Made by a program: the position numbers and the translations under genes. Positions 11,126 through 22,328 of a stretch of 64,000 nt of DNA are shown here, piece after piece. The first letter of the stretch is position 1. The number at the start of each line of letters is the position of its first letter. Source of the DNA: Lasiosphaeris hirsuta (Eukaryota > Ascomycota > Sordariomycetes > Sordariales > Lasiosphaeriaceae); NCBI GenBank assembly GCA_030549175.1, contig JAUKUA010000008.1, positions 186,001 to 250,000 of the forward strand, in the 5' to 3' direction. The notes under the pieces were generated by a model, which was not told where the DNA came from, ran no database searches, and saw nothing but the letters and a program-made list of their open reading frames with translations.

Positions 11126-13898
11126 TTAGGCTGATAAATCAATGAGATCATCAGTGTCTCCCACACCAATGTTCTCACCAATGTGCATCTTCCACAACTT
11201 GGTATACTCGCCGTTCTTTGCCACAAGCTCATCGTGAGTGCCGTACTCCATGATCTTACCATTTGTGCCCAACACGAAGATCCGATCGGCACGCCTGATG
11301 GAAGATAGCCGATGCCTGCAACCGAATTAGTTGAAGCAATATCGAAGTTAGTTAGGGGAACGAGACTCACGCGACGAGTATCACCGTCTCATCGGCTAGC
11401 CCTTCCTCAATACTCTGCTTGATACCGGCCTCAGTCTCGGCGTCCAAGGCACTGGTCCCTTCGTCGATAAGCTTGATCTTGGCCCTTTCGAGAAACAAGC
11501 GAGAGAGTAGGATACGCTGCCTCTCACCACCAGAGAAATTCCTACATCGAGGTCGGTGGTTAATAGCCGAAAGTGGCATTCAATCCCGTGCTTCGCAACA
11601 GCAAAGGTAACCTACTGTCCGTTATCCCCCATCGACGTCTCATACCCGTCCTTACGAGCCATGATGGTCTTGTGGATGCCTGCCTTGCGGCAGGCCTCAT
11701 ACATTTCCTCATCTGTGGCATCCGGATTCGTGTACCTCACATTGTACGTGACCGTTCTGTTGAAGATGTATGGATTTTGGGGCATCATCGCGATATTTTC
11801 GTGTAACCTGTGACATAGTTAGTTCACGTATCTTGAAATGTCAGTACACTCACGAGTCTTTCTTGAGCGTCGTGATATCTTGGTCATCGATGAGAATGGT
11901 ACCCGCGGTGGGAACGAGGTTCCGCATTAGGAGGTTACAGATCGTAGACTTCCCTGCGCCGCTTTGCCCAACAAAAGCAACTGTTAAGCCCCCTTCGATC
12001 ACGGTGCTCAGATGGTCGATGATCGGCCGCTCCGACCCCGGATAGGAAAAAGAGACGTCCCGGAACTCTATCTTTCCTGTTTTTTGCTCCAGGTTTTGAT
12101 CCCCATTCGGTATGGATAGCTCCCTTTCTAAGATTCTTCTCAAGCGAGCGGTGTCAAGGAACTCCTGGATCGTGTCTGAAACGATAGACGTGAAGTAGTC
12201 GATAGGGTCTAAAAGGAGAGCCCAAAGGCCGGTGAATGCAACCAGATCACCGACAAGGCCCTCTCCAGAGTCAATCTTGTATACGACAAACGCATAGCAA
12301 GTAAAAAACCCAAGGGAGAGTATGACGGACTGTGTGGCACTGAAACCATAGCAACTCATCCGATATCGCCGCCATCGTGACATCCAAGACTCCACCGCGG
12401 AGCTGAAAAGATCGGTCTCGTACCTGACTCGGTTGTGATTGGACACAGTACTCCATCCACGTACGCTATCCTGACGGCGACGCTCCTGTTCGTCTCGGAG
12501 CGTGTTGCACTTGTCGTATTCTCTGGTAGCCACTGTCACATATCGTTTTTCGACGATACAGTAGTAGGCTGCTGTGTGCGTACAGATGAGTATCGCGTAC
12601 AGCCCATACCGGTGGAACAGTTGAACTATGGCGACCACGAAGGTCACCAAATTCGGCCCGAGTTGAAAGATGAGAGAGTCGAGTAGTGTGTCAACACTGC
12701 CTGCATTGTCGACAGCCTTGATGACATCTGTCGGTTGGGCTTGCGAGTGAAAGGAGAAGTCCAAGCTCATAATTTTGGACTGGACCTCGACTTTGAGCTT
12801 TGAGGCGCGCTGAAGACTGACGTCGATCCATAGCAGTTGAACAACATAGGAGGAGACGGTGTCGGCTACGTTGATGGCTATTACAACGACAAGGGGACGC
12901 CATGGATCAGCACCCGAAGCGAGAGCGTCCAGAAGAATAGCAGTCTGTAGCGGCTTGTAGACACTGATGATGCGTCCCACTATAACGATGAACACCGTCA
13001 GAATGAATCGTAGCTGTAGGAGGGCATCGTCGAATGGCCACATGAATTTGAGAAAGATGCGGAATTTTTTTATGAAGCGCCACCATCCGCCGAGCTCGTC
13101 GATCTCCTTCCGTACTTCCATCCGAATTCCAAGGGGATCAGCCTTACAGCCGTTGCTATCCGAATCGGACTCGTCATCGCTGTCGTACCGGGTGCTCTCG
13201 GAAGCAGCATCGCCATTTTCGATGTCGGACTCGGTTAGGCTGTCGGAATCGCCATTTTCGATATCGGACTCGGTCAGCCTTTCATATCTCCCCCATGAGG
13301 CTTGGTAGAAAAGGAAGGAGAGTGCAAAATAGGCCAGGAGCTCTATAGCAGTAAAACCGATGCCGAATTGCGGGGGGAAGGGTGCAGAGGAAGGTCGCAA
13401 ACAGAGCCAGATGATGGTGAAGAACTCCACAGCGGAGAGAAGAGCCCAGCATCCGAGATAGATGCAGGAGACAGATAATCCCACTTTCTCCAGCGTCGCA
13501 AGTTTTTCCAGTTGAAGAGCGCTGGTGAGAGCAAAGATGCTGATAGAAATTGATGCGGTAGCGTCTGGGAGTTCGCCTCGACTCTGTGCTTCGACAGTGA
13601 GTACGACAATATCGCTGAGGTAGAGCAAGAACAGGGAGACAAGAATCGGTCGAAAGCCGGATGGGCTTTTGTAGCTTTTAGCATCCCCGATGCCAAAGAA
13701 TGAGAGAGTAGGGGCTGCGACTAAGATAGTGACAAAGACGGCCAAGGCACAACAGCCCCGGAGGATATAAATCCACGGCTCCAGTCCGACGGCCATATCG
13801 ATTGGGGTTTCGCGATAAAGCAAGCAGCCAGAACGCACATAGGGGCAAGGGAGGCGGGATTTTCGGCGTTTTAAAACATTGATGGATAAAGACACCAA
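11126..13898 (-). CDS. ABC half-transporter, heavy-metal-tolerance (HMT1/ATM1-like) type
   Basis: Four exons on the minus strand, 13898-11854, 11807-11616, 11541-11371 and 11315-11126, give 865 aa. An N-terminal multi-span domain precedes an acidic linker with a repeated LTESDIENGD segment. Then come the ABC transmembrane domain and a nucleotide-binding domain with Walker A GQSGAGKS, Q-loop MMPQNPY, signature FSGGERQRI, Walker B IKLIDEGTSALD and H-loop HRLSS, split over the last exons. The extra N-terminal segments plus one NBD fit fungal vacuolar Hmt1-like exporters of metal-thiol complexes; the substrate is inferred. The true start may be the Met at 13796 (MAVGLEPW), 34 codons in. All frames are intact. 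A ~55-bp piece of its first membrane segment recurs near 24.6 kb. Confidence 0.88.
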
Positions 13899-14614
13899 CC
13901 TGCCAGCAGAATTTGGCGCTTCCTGTCACACCTATCCTGGTCTAAAACATGCTCCAGCCGCCATGCCCCTGGAAGCAGGCTCCAGCCTCCTGTTTCCTTC
14001 GAACAAATCCCCGCATCGTAGCCAATACACTGCACCGACTTCTGCATAGATGCCGTCTTAGCGTGCTGCAATGTGTGACTCATGGTGTACGCGCTGCAGC
14101 AGAAGTGTCACTTTCGAAGCACTTTGGAGAGCTGCCCGCTTCGTGCAGCGAAGTCCTGCAGGAAGTGCCCAGCCAACGGGAGGATGCCAGCGTAAGGGGC
14201 TGGGTCGCCGAGTGCAGCCTCCACCTGGGGGAGTACGCAGGACAGAGGCCATCAACTTGGTGTCTTTACAGAGGCGGGAAACTGTCAGCGCGGCCCCCAA
14301 AGAGGGCAGAGACCCCACCTCGCTAGGTGGAGACGATCACGCTACTCTCAATACTCAGGAAGGGCTTGGAAAGACTGGCCGCCAGGTCTGCCACACCATT
14401 CTGGCAGGGCCGGGAGGAGCAGAAGGGCAATAAGAGCGGACGCTTGAATTGCTGATAGGGGTCAGAAGGCATGATTCACAAATATTGAGGGGCGACGAAA
14501 AACGTTGGCGAAGATAGAGAATTGAAGCATTTCAGGGGTAACTAAACATCAAGATGGGGTAACCGAGGCAACGCCCCGCACTAATTGAGGGCGGGACCCG
14601 CATGAAGAAAAGGC
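13899..14614. other. Intergenic, no gene supported; short repeat fragment at 14534-14583
   Basis: GC-rich sequence with overlapping ORFs on both strands and no recognisable domain. 14534-14583 (AGGGGTAACTAAACATCA..., GAGGCAACGCCCCGCACT) is a degraded partial copy of the repeat flanking the FunK1 pseudogene, in the orientation of the 10691 arm. Confidence 0.5.
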
Positions 14615-16991
14615 CTACACCTCCAACCGATTTACGAGGAGCAGGATGAGGAAGAAGAGGACGAAGAGGACGAGGAAGAGTCTGAGGCCGACAAATCCAC
14701 CCTTCTCACCAAAACCGCCCTTCTCACAGTCAAAATCACCCTTGCCAAAACCGTCCTTCTCACAGTTAAAATCACCCTTCTCGCCAAAATCGCGTTTCTC
14801 GCCAAAATCGCGTTTGCCATAACCGCCCTTCTCGCCAAAACCGCCCTTCTCACAGTCAAATCCACCACTATTCGGCACATCGCTGAGAATATCGTCGCGC
14901 ACTGTAGCATCTGGAAGGTCCCCAGGATTGATACTCCCAGTTGGTACAACTGAGCTGGCATCGAGCTTGATGTCGAACTCCGGACTCACGCTAAACTGAC
15001 GTGTCTTGCTGTCGTACCGCAGCAACTTGTTCTCCCGTGCAATGCGACGCCCAAGATACAGCACCCGGATCTTCCGCTCCTCTTCCATAGAAGCGGCTTC
15101 CAGGCCCTTCTCGTCGTCCTCGATATTGCGGTTGGAAAACCATTCACTCGGGTAGTACTTCTCAGCCCAAGGGAGACCCCTCATTGCGTAGTCCTCAGGG
15201 AGGGGTCGTGGCGGGCCCTCAGGGTGGGGAAAATCTGCGCTCTCGATGGAATTGTACGTCGAGGGGTCCTTGAGTAACGTATTTAACATCAAAGACATCC
15301 GCTTCCAAGGAAATTCCGGTGCCAGGTATGCCATGGCTTCCTCAGAAAACGTTGACTGGTAAATGAAGACAAGTACTGTATGAACGTATGAGAGGATGTT
15401 GGGATCCCCAGAGCGCCGGAAGATCACATCGTGTGTTCTATTGGCGAATTTGAGGGCGACTGCGAGGTCTGTTGCCTCTTCACTACTGCTGTCTGACATT
15501 TGCTGGTCCTGCTGCTCGCCACGAGTTTGCTTGATCGCACCAGTGATAGCACAGCAGTTCGAGATTCCAATATAGTATCTAAAAATCGAGATGTTAGCGA
15601 TTGCCTAAGGGAAAAGGCCAGATATAACTCACCCCAGTTCGAGGAATCGGCGTGTGGAGAGGTCAATGTGGTTATCCAAAGTATTGATGAACTCGCCCAT
15701 CGAAGCATCCAACTCCGGATATATCTTTTTGCTGAACATGATCCCGTGCGTCTTCACAAAGGCATGCTCTGTGGAAGGGAGTGTGCATTGCTGGCTCGAA
15801 TTCGGAGCCATGACAGGCTCAAAAAGCGTCATGATGCTTTCCCGAGCCGCATCGAAGGGAATGGCCACACAGAGGGACTTGTTATAATAGAAGAGCTGTT
15901 GCAGGGCATTTTGTCGAGCCAGGATAGCGAGGTGATGGTATAGCCTTCCTGTTGTCGGAAATTTATCCGACGCTTTGTTGTACCATCCACGGCTGACGGC
16001 TGCCCAGACCTCACGTTCCCGAATGTCATGTTCGATGGCTATACGGTACCGGCTGATGTCTCCGAGGCATTCCATCCAGATATGTTCGAAAGCGGGCACC
16101 CTTTTGTATAGCAACACCATCATCGAGTAGGCCAAATAGATGAAGGTGAGCATGTGAAAGAGGACGCGGTGGTCAGGATCGTGAGGATGGCATGCCACAG
16201 GTGCCGCTGGCAAACGATGCCTCAACAGTTCAAGAAAGCTGTAGATACCATGTCGCCACATCCGAGCCGGCATTGCGTAACTCGAGGCCAAACTTTTGAG
16301 TGCAGGACTTGCTGACGGATGCTGAGACGTTAGGAAAAATTCGTAATGCTGTTGAAGTAACACTCGGTGGAGAGTAATGAGCGCCTGCCATTGTACGTTG
16401 CTGAGTTTCGTGTTTGACGGGTCAGCTCGAGGGTTCTGAGCGGTGTCCACCTCGATACATTTATTTTCGACCATGACCAGGCCAGCGTAGGTGTCTTTGG
16501 CTTCAGCGACAAGTTGCTCCTGGTGGTTCTCGTAGCTGGGGGCACATGGACCTGGAGACGATGACGCTGGAGACGATGACTCTGAAGACGATGCTGGAGA
16601 CGATGACTCTGAAGACGATGACGCTGGAGATGTACTGTACCAGGGCTTGAATATTAGCTATTGCAGTTCAACGGGGACGGGAATGAAGTCGTACGTATCT
16701 GGCGGTTGAGCTGGCTGAGCATAATGACTGGCAAGCACAGATACGGCCGCAATTTCCATGGTAGAGGGTTGTTGAAGGTAGTTCCGGGCATGGAAGCCAT
16801 TCTCGGGGATCACCAGTCCCTGAGTTGTGTCAGTCTCCCAATAACTTTTAATCAACAGCTCTGCATACCTTCTCAACTAAAAAACCTCGCGCTAGATGTT
16901 CATGTCCAGGAGCTGTCATTTTGCAGTTGGACTTGGTGCAAATCCAGATATCGCCAAGGTGGACGGAATCGTTCTTGGGGTGGTCTGCCAT
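14615..16991 (-). CDS. Est1/Smg-type (Est1 DNA/RNA-binding domain) protein with tail-anchor-like C-terminus
   Basis: Four exons, 16991-16869, 16819-16695, 16634-15633 and 15578-14615, give 737 aa. The N-terminus has a possible half zinc ribbon (WICTKSNC). A Ser-rich stretch follows, coded by 15-bp tandem repeats at 16561-16634. The Est1-type helical core contains GDISRYRIAIEHD, WYNKASDKFPTTGRLYHHLA and NALQQLFYYNKSL. The last 75 residues are odd: repeats of the type GGFGEK/DFGEK/DFNCEK, then one hydrophobic segment (LFLVLFVLFFLILLLV) and a short NRLEV tail, like a tail anchor. Est1 domains act in telomerase recruitment or mRNA decay; fungi have many divergent members of unknown role. The 5' exons were chosen because they keep one frame across GT..AG introns. 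Confidence 0.8.
16555..16634 (-). repeat. 15-bp minisatellite inside the Est1-like coding region
   Basis: About five units of GACGATGACGCTGGA or GACGATGACTCTGAA, one of them shortened. On the minus strand they encode repeating Ser-Pro-Ala-Ser-Ser / Ser-Glu-Ser-Ser-Ser. Unit lengths are multiples of three, so copy-number change keeps the frame. Confidence 0.75.
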
Positions 16992-17392
16992 TGTGAGATT
17001 CGGACTGTTGAGTTATGGTATAGCTGGGCCACTTACCCTCTGGAACAGCAGCCCCAGGGATTTTATCATCCATGAAAGGCAGGCGGGCCATGCGAACCAC
17101 AAGCCGCAGCTCCGGTAAGGCAACCGAGGATGCCAACCTGTCTTTGCCTGAATGACACAGCCTTGCAAAGCCAGCTCCACAGGTCAAAGCCTGGAGGGCA
17201 CCGTGCTGACAGAACCCCTGAATTACATGTCGTGAGCAGTCGTCCCATCGGCGTACGCTCGCTTCGGCTTGGAATGTAAATTCCAGCTGGAACTCTCTCA
17301 TAGAAGGTTGTGTATTTGTAAATTTGAGTTGATGATAAATATGAGAGGATTTGTCCCCTTCATCCTCGTTCTCGAAAACTTCAACCATCACC

Positions 17393-17917
17393 ATGAGCGT
17401 CTCTTCCTCTCCCCATCATCCCTGGACATCCGGCTCTTCTGAGTTAGATGAAGAGCCGGGGCCAGCAGCGGTCCCGCAGCGGAAACCACGCGAAATCGGC
17501 CTCGAAACGAGCTGCTGTTTCTCAGCCCCCTTGCCTGAGTACCCGCCAACACTCGAACTAGAGCAAGTCTTGGTTGACCGAGAGGTTGAACGATTGGTCA
17601 GCGTCGGTTGCATGTGTCGGAAGTGCCTAGGGTGTGCAGAGCTGGTGGTTGGGTGGGATTGCCTACAACGACACTCTTCGGTCAAGGATGTCTTGGAGCA
17701 ACTCAGCAGTGAGCTCCCCGCTACCAGCAAGCGCGAGCCGGTTCATCTGCCTGCTGAAGAGCCTAGCCCACCCCCTCTCGCTAGATACGACAAGCCAGCG
17801 ACGACCTACCATCGCGAGACTATCGTGATGCACAATCTGGGAGGGCTGCATGAGGACTCCATGCCTGAGTCAGGAGCAGGGCCCTCCCCCTACATTTCAG
17901 GTAGCCAAGGGGGGTGA
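17393..17917 (+). CDS. Unrecognised ORF conserved in a duplicated segment
   Basis: 174 codons from the ATG at 17393 (an in-frame ATG also lies at 17351). No family was recognised. Visible are GLETSCCFSAPLPEYPPTLELEQ and a Cys cluster (CMCRKCLGC). The same protein segment occurs at about 57310-57480, where the upstream frame is longer (VGHPDWRTLIKTLRYENKG...) but then broken. The ORF may therefore be a 5'-truncated piece of a larger gene or transposon protein. It diverges 5' to the Est1-like gene. Confidence 0.4.
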   Translation: MSVSSSPHHPWTSGSSELDEEPGPAAVPQRKPREIGLETSCCFSAPLPEYPPTLELEQVLVDREVERLVSVGCMCRKCLGCAELVVGWDCLQRHSSVKDVLEQLSSELPATSKREPVHLPAEEPSPPPLARYDKPATTYHRETIVMHNLGGLHEDSMPESGAGPSPYISGSQGG

Positions 17918-18390
17918 AGTGGCGAAGATTACAGTGAAGGTAGACAAGAATTCGGAGTCCACATTGCTACCCATACTTGACGAACAAACGTGTGGGAGAG
18001 GTTTTTCCAGGCCCCTGCCGTCGCGGGCTTTCCGAGGCTGGTGGCTCATTCCGGGGAGTTCTGCCGAGGAAAAAAGATCATGATCACAGAAAGAGAGGGC
18101 ACCGGCAGGCAAACGTGTGTTCAACTGTGATGACATACATCCATGCGCTGTTGCACATACTTGACGGTGCTTGCAGGAGACTTCCCGGTCATAAGTTTTT
18201 AAAACCACACCCCCTCCATCCTCACGGGGACTGGAAAGTTGGAGCCTGATGCATTTGCTAGGGTCGTTCCAATCGGCGGACCAACCTCTTTGACCCAGTG
18301 GTCCTCGGAGCAGTCGTGACGAATGATCCACTAGCCTAGACCTCCCCCTGAAGAGCCAAAAGGGCCGTCTCTTTCCAGAACAAGTTGCAG
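17470..18390 (+). repeat. Segmental duplication, copy 1 (partner 57310-58480)
   Basis: Near-colinear match in the same orientation to 57310-58480. Shared blocks include CGCCAACACTCGAACTAGAG, TTTCCGAGGCTGGTGGCTCA-type sequence and GGCGGACCAACCTCTTT. The partner differs by a divergent ~140 bp block (about 57705-57850) and a solo LTR insertion. Here, CACATTGCTAC at 17963-17973 is the uninterrupted insertion site. Confidence 0.8.
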
Positions 18391-19568
18391 CTCTAGCTGA
18401 CCGGGCCTTCATCCCCGACCGCCTGGTTGCCGTGTTGCCCCCACCCCCCTTCCTCCAACCACCATTACTCCTTGCAGACATCAACAGTGCGTTTGCCTTT
18501 TCTGCGAGGTGGGTGGCACATCTCACTTTGGTCCTCTGTCTCGGACTGCTGACCCACGCAGGTTAATCACTACCACAGGAAGAAGCAAACTCGCTTCTCT
18601 GCCGTGTTGGTCCTTGAAACGCACTTACGAAGCGGAACTGAGAGTCAAGACCTAGAAATGGTCTGTCTATATTTGCTTGCCCACTCCTGCATTCGTAAGG
18701 CTCGATTTCCCCAGGATAAACCCAATCATCGCGAGGAACACCATCGAAAAGGGTAAAGTGTGTGATTTCACACAGGTAACCGACCTAACTACTTCTTGGG
18801 CAGGCCGACGGCTGATAGCGACAGCGAGAATATTCCTGCGAGCACTTTCGCTGGATTGCATCGAAATGGTGCGAGAACTATACACTTACACATAAGCGGT
18901 GCCGGCAGCCTAATGTGACCCATTTCGAATACAGGTGAGTGAGATCCATTTTCTCCGGGTTTCTTCTGACTGAAGCAGAGCTGAGGAGCTGTGCGGCGAG
19001 TGCAAGCCGAAGAACTACCCCCCGTGGATGGACATGATTAAGAGGTTGAAAGAAGCAACGAACAGTTGAAGGCTTGCCCTAGAAGGGAAGGAGACAGGGG
19101 AACCAGGACCTTGTCAATGTGTATTATTACTGCATGAGAATGAATTGGTTGTAATCCCTGCCCTGCTTCCCCATGTGCTGGAGGACCCTGCTGCATTAGC
19201 CCGCCTGTGGCATCCACTTGACAAGTGTGTGAACGGCGGGCGGAATCTCGGGTACTTCCGGCAACCATGGCCCTCGCGATAAGGCTGCCCCTCATCACGC
19301 AGATAAGTATTGCGACCCCGCCCCAGGTCTCCTCCAGCGCTCCTTCCCCTCAATCGACCGCGAGCAACCTACGATGACCGACGCTCTGCGAAATTGCCTC
19401 CGGGCAGACCCGGCGGTCACCTGACACAGCGGTTTCCACGCAACCGGACTAATCCGCCGCCAAGATGCCGAGTACGGTCGCAATGCCCCGCCGCGGGGAT
19501 AGCAAGTCGGGCGCAACTCGCGCAAACGTCAATTGGTATCTCGACGTTGACGACACATAAGAGACGCA
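18391..19568. other. Intergenic, nothing recognisable
   Basis: About 1.2 kb with only short overlapping ORFs on both strands (for example 19038-19298 and 19310-19606), without motifs. It separates the duplicated segment from the small gene at 19569. Confidence 0.4.
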
Positions 19569-19938
19569 ATGAGCGGGACAGACATCCGAGGTCGGAGCGA
19601 AAGTGAGATTCTTGATGTGGTGAGAGAGAAAGTAGGCTTGGTAAGAACCCAGGGTCCTAGGCTTTGAAGCTGAGGCTGATTTTTAGGGTGATTTCTATAT
19701 CGATAAGAACGAGGAAAACCATGTTGCAGCCATCATCAACTTTGAAGGACCGCGTGGAGTGGTTATGCTGGGTACTCAAACGTTGGTAACAGGAGGAGGG
19801 AATGAGAATAGATCAGAGGATGGTGAATTTTTGTATATCACAACGAGCGCTTTCATTCTTGCACCTGGCGATGATGGCGAGCCAGACGTTCGGTTTGTCC
19901 ACCGAAAACCTTCTTCTCCCAAGCTACATAGTGCATGA
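19569..19938 (+). CDS. Small unrecognised two-exon gene
   Basis: Exons 19569-19640 and 19687-19938 (46-nt intron, GTAAGA..TTTTAG) give 107 aa: MSGTDIRGRSESEILDVV..., then GDFYIDKNEENHVAAIINFE... and ...FVHRKPSSPKLHSA. The second exon is open throughout and reads like real coding sequence: acidic, balanced composition, codon-like wobble. No domain was recognised. Its 3' end overlaps the last ~85 bp of the Zn2Cys6 gene model on the other strand, so one of the two ends may be mis-modelled. Confidence 0.5.
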
Positions 19939-21498
19939 AACAACCTGACTTTGCCCACCCAACAGTTATGTTCCCAATAGCGATTGGCCAAACTATGCCC
20001 TCCCCGTTCAAGTTTGAGTCACGAAAATAAGACCACCAAAACACTTTATTGGAGAACTCGGGCTGACCCAGACCAATCATACCAGAAACTTTATATTCCT
20101 CGCAAATCCATTGGCAAAATATCGAAGACGCCGAGGAACACGAAGACACGTTCTGCTCCAAGTGCAGTTTCTCCTCGAGCCACGTGGAAGAGACCTCGAA
20201 GTTGATACCCTGATGGTAGAGGGTTGTGGCAAACGAACACTTGCCAAGCCACTTGACCTTCTGAAATACCATATCAGGAGCTGACACTATGTATCGGCAG
20301 AAGTGCTCAACTGAGAAGGGATGTTGGTTAGCCATTGGCAGCAGGAACGCTGGCAGCTGGAACCCTCTCTCCGCATTTGCTGTAATTGCGTTTGTCAGCC
20401 TGGGGACATTACGATGGAAGGGGAGAAATACTGATCTGGGTCTTGATTGGAATAAAGTTAGGATTCACGCGATTGATACTAGTCACAGTTATGACTGTTG
20501 GTGCCGGAGTGTCGCTGAATCTCACTCCTGAACTGCCCACACCTGGCAACGGAATGACCTGTTGATTAGTGGCGAGGACATGAGGACGAGAGGCATCCGT
20601 TGACGATGTTGGGGACGCCGTGCTCGCGTCCTGCTGCTCTTGCTCCTGTCGAGCCGCGTTTGGGTATGAATAGGCGTCACCCACGCCTGGCAACGATTCC
20701 ACCGGGGTCGTTCCCTGTCGGCAGGCATCCGTTGAGGCTATTAGGGTCGCGGAAGCAGTGGCTGTCGCGCGCGAGAGATTGGTACCTGGTAGTCGAGCGA
20801 CTTGTTAGCGATGCTCGCCCTACTGAGTCGACGTGGGCAAACCCAGGCGCATCTCACTGTTCTCGAGCGCTGCCGTCGCGGGCGTGGAGCCATTTGTGAC
20901 CGGTGGATCGTCGGAGCTTGGGGATGTCGATCGGGAATGAGAGGCTACATTAGAGAGCCTTTTTTCCAACGCTTCGAGGAAATCGAGATTTTGTCGTAGG
21001 TTGGAGATAAGTAAGTGAACATTTTCGATGCTAAGTCCATCGTCGAGAGTGGCAGAATTCGCGGAGGCACGCGTGTCAGAGGGATGCTCGGGGATGGGCT
21101 CTTGTGAATCGCGAGAGGGTACGTCTGTGACAGTCTGTTTAGCGCCAGGCGGAGTAAATGGGCAGTGACAGGTTTACCATCTTGCTCTCCTTCAGCAAAT
21201 GCTGAACGTTTTCGCTTTGTGGGCTCTTGTGAATCGCGAGAGGGTACGTCTGTGAATACAGTCTGTTTAGCGCCAGGCGGAGTAAATGAGCAGTGACAGG
21301 TTTACCATCTTCCTCTCCTTCAGCAAATGCTGAACGTTTTCGCTTTGTGGGCTGAGCGTTCGGTTGTTTCCAATATCGTTCTTTGCACTCTTTGCCGGCA
21401 GCGACGCATTGCCCACAGCTGGGTTTTGCCCTATCACACCGCTGTTTCCTACGAGTACACCACTCGCAAGCAGTGGGATGCAGCAGCGGCGGCGGCAT
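19853..21498 (-). CDS. Zn2Cys6 (GAL4-type) transcription factor with tandemly duplicated exon
   Basis: Five exons, 21498-21306, 21249-21178, 21124-20843, 20785-20432 and 20379-19853, give 475 aa. The zinc cluster is CEWCTRRKQRC...CGQCVAAGKEC near the N-terminus, followed by a basic TKRKRS nuclear-localisation-like motif. Exon 2 and its intron are a tandem copy of the neighbouring exon/intron unit, so the protein carries DVPSRDSQEP and TKRKRSAFAEGE twice. A short heptad-like segment follows (ENVHLLISNLRQNLDFLEALEKRL). The C-terminal region (FSVEHFCRYIVSAPD...) matches no family I know. Introns 3 and 4 were inferred from frame continuity. An in-frame upstream ATG at 21714 would add a minisatellite-coded Pro/His/Thr-rich leader. 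It is probably a nuclear regulator; targets are unknown. Confidence 0.75.
21097..21347 (-). repeat. Tandem duplication (~125 bp unit) of exon plus intron in the Zn2Cys6 gene
   Basis: Two units, about 21097-21219 and 21220-21347, each contain GGGCTCTTGTGAATCGCGAG, CAGTCTGTTTAGCGCCAGGC and CAGCAAATGCTGAACGTTTT. They differ by an ATA insertion and a few substitutions. Each unit holds one coding block of 72 nt and one intron of 53-56 nt. Confidence 0.85.
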
Positions 21499-21529
21499 CT
21501 TGAGTTGAAGACTGCTGAGTATCGGGTGT

Positions 21530-21655
21530 GCCGCGGGCGTGCCGCGGGTGTGCCGCTTTTTAGGTCTGCTGGCCCTTTTGGGTGTGCCGCTGGATACCGG
21601 GTGTGCCGCGGGTGTGCCGCGGGTGTGCCGCGGGTGTGCCGCTTTTTGGTCTGCT
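21530..21655. repeat. GC-rich ~10-bp minisatellite (GGTGTGCCGC)
   Basis: Repeated GGTGTGCCGC/GGCGTGCCGC units occur in two clusters, 21530-21558 and 21596-21645, separated by a duplicated CTTTTTxGGTCTGCTGGCC segment. It lies just upstream of the zinc-cluster ATG at 21498, in the promoter or 5' leader, or in an extended reading frame if the 21714 start is used. Confidence 0.75.
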
Positions 21656-21818
21656 GGCCTCCTTCGGGCGCTTTCAAGTGGGGCAAGGTGGTTGGTCAGA
21701 TTGAGGCTTGGCATGCATGTTATCGTATTGCTGATTCAGTGGGGTGTGTGTAGAACTGCGCTCAAAAGCAGCTGGAGTTACACTAAATGGCTGGCTTTCA
21801 AGGGACCCTTGCCCCAGA

Positions 21819-22328
21819 TTATCTGCGGAATGGACAGGGTGCCAGCGCCTCAAGTCCCCACTCTTCAACGACATACGTCAGATGAACCAGAGAACAAAAC
21901 TGGACAAAGTTGCGCTGCCGTCCGCACATCATGATTGTTTTTCTTAAGGGGAGCTTTCCCAGAGCAAGCCAGATAGCAACGGATGTCGCATTCTTGTATA
22001 TGTAGGCCATCTTCTTGACTTGAGACGACCTCTCTTCTTGGCTTGGTTGGTTTATACACACAGCATCCGCCCACACAATGATGTCTTCCTTGCAACTCCG
22101 CAGAGCATCGAGCGCACCATGAAGACTCCTAGTAACTCGGGCCTCGACGCTGCTGATAATGATATTCTCGGTGTCTCTGGGATCGCCCCATGCGTAAGAG
22201 ATGGCGACATACGGAGGAGGATGGTCAAGAGAGGCGTGAAACAATTCGCACGAGATCGTCGACATCTTCTTAGAATGGACGCGGAGGAGCCTGAACTCAT
22301 TTTGCCCGAGTTCGTCGTAACAGAGCAT
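21819..22328 (-). pseudogene. Truncated HET (heterokaryon incompatibility) domain
   Basis: 169 residues from MLCYDELGQNEFRLLRVHS. HET-domain blocks are clear: PPYVAISYAWGDP, SLHGALDALR, IIVWADAVCINQ and QVKKMAYIYKNATSVAIWL. The family consensus ends after the WLG position; the rest of a normal HET protein (about 500 or more aa) is absent and the tail looks like random sequence. It is probably a gene fragment. HET domains trigger cell death in non-self recognition; this remnant may be inert or act as a short HET protein. Confidence 0.75.

Noticed and set aside
16900..17394. 164-codon minus ORF 5' of the Est1-like gene
   Set aside because: It overlaps the first Est1 exon in another frame, shows no domain, and could not be joined to the neighbouring exons in frame.
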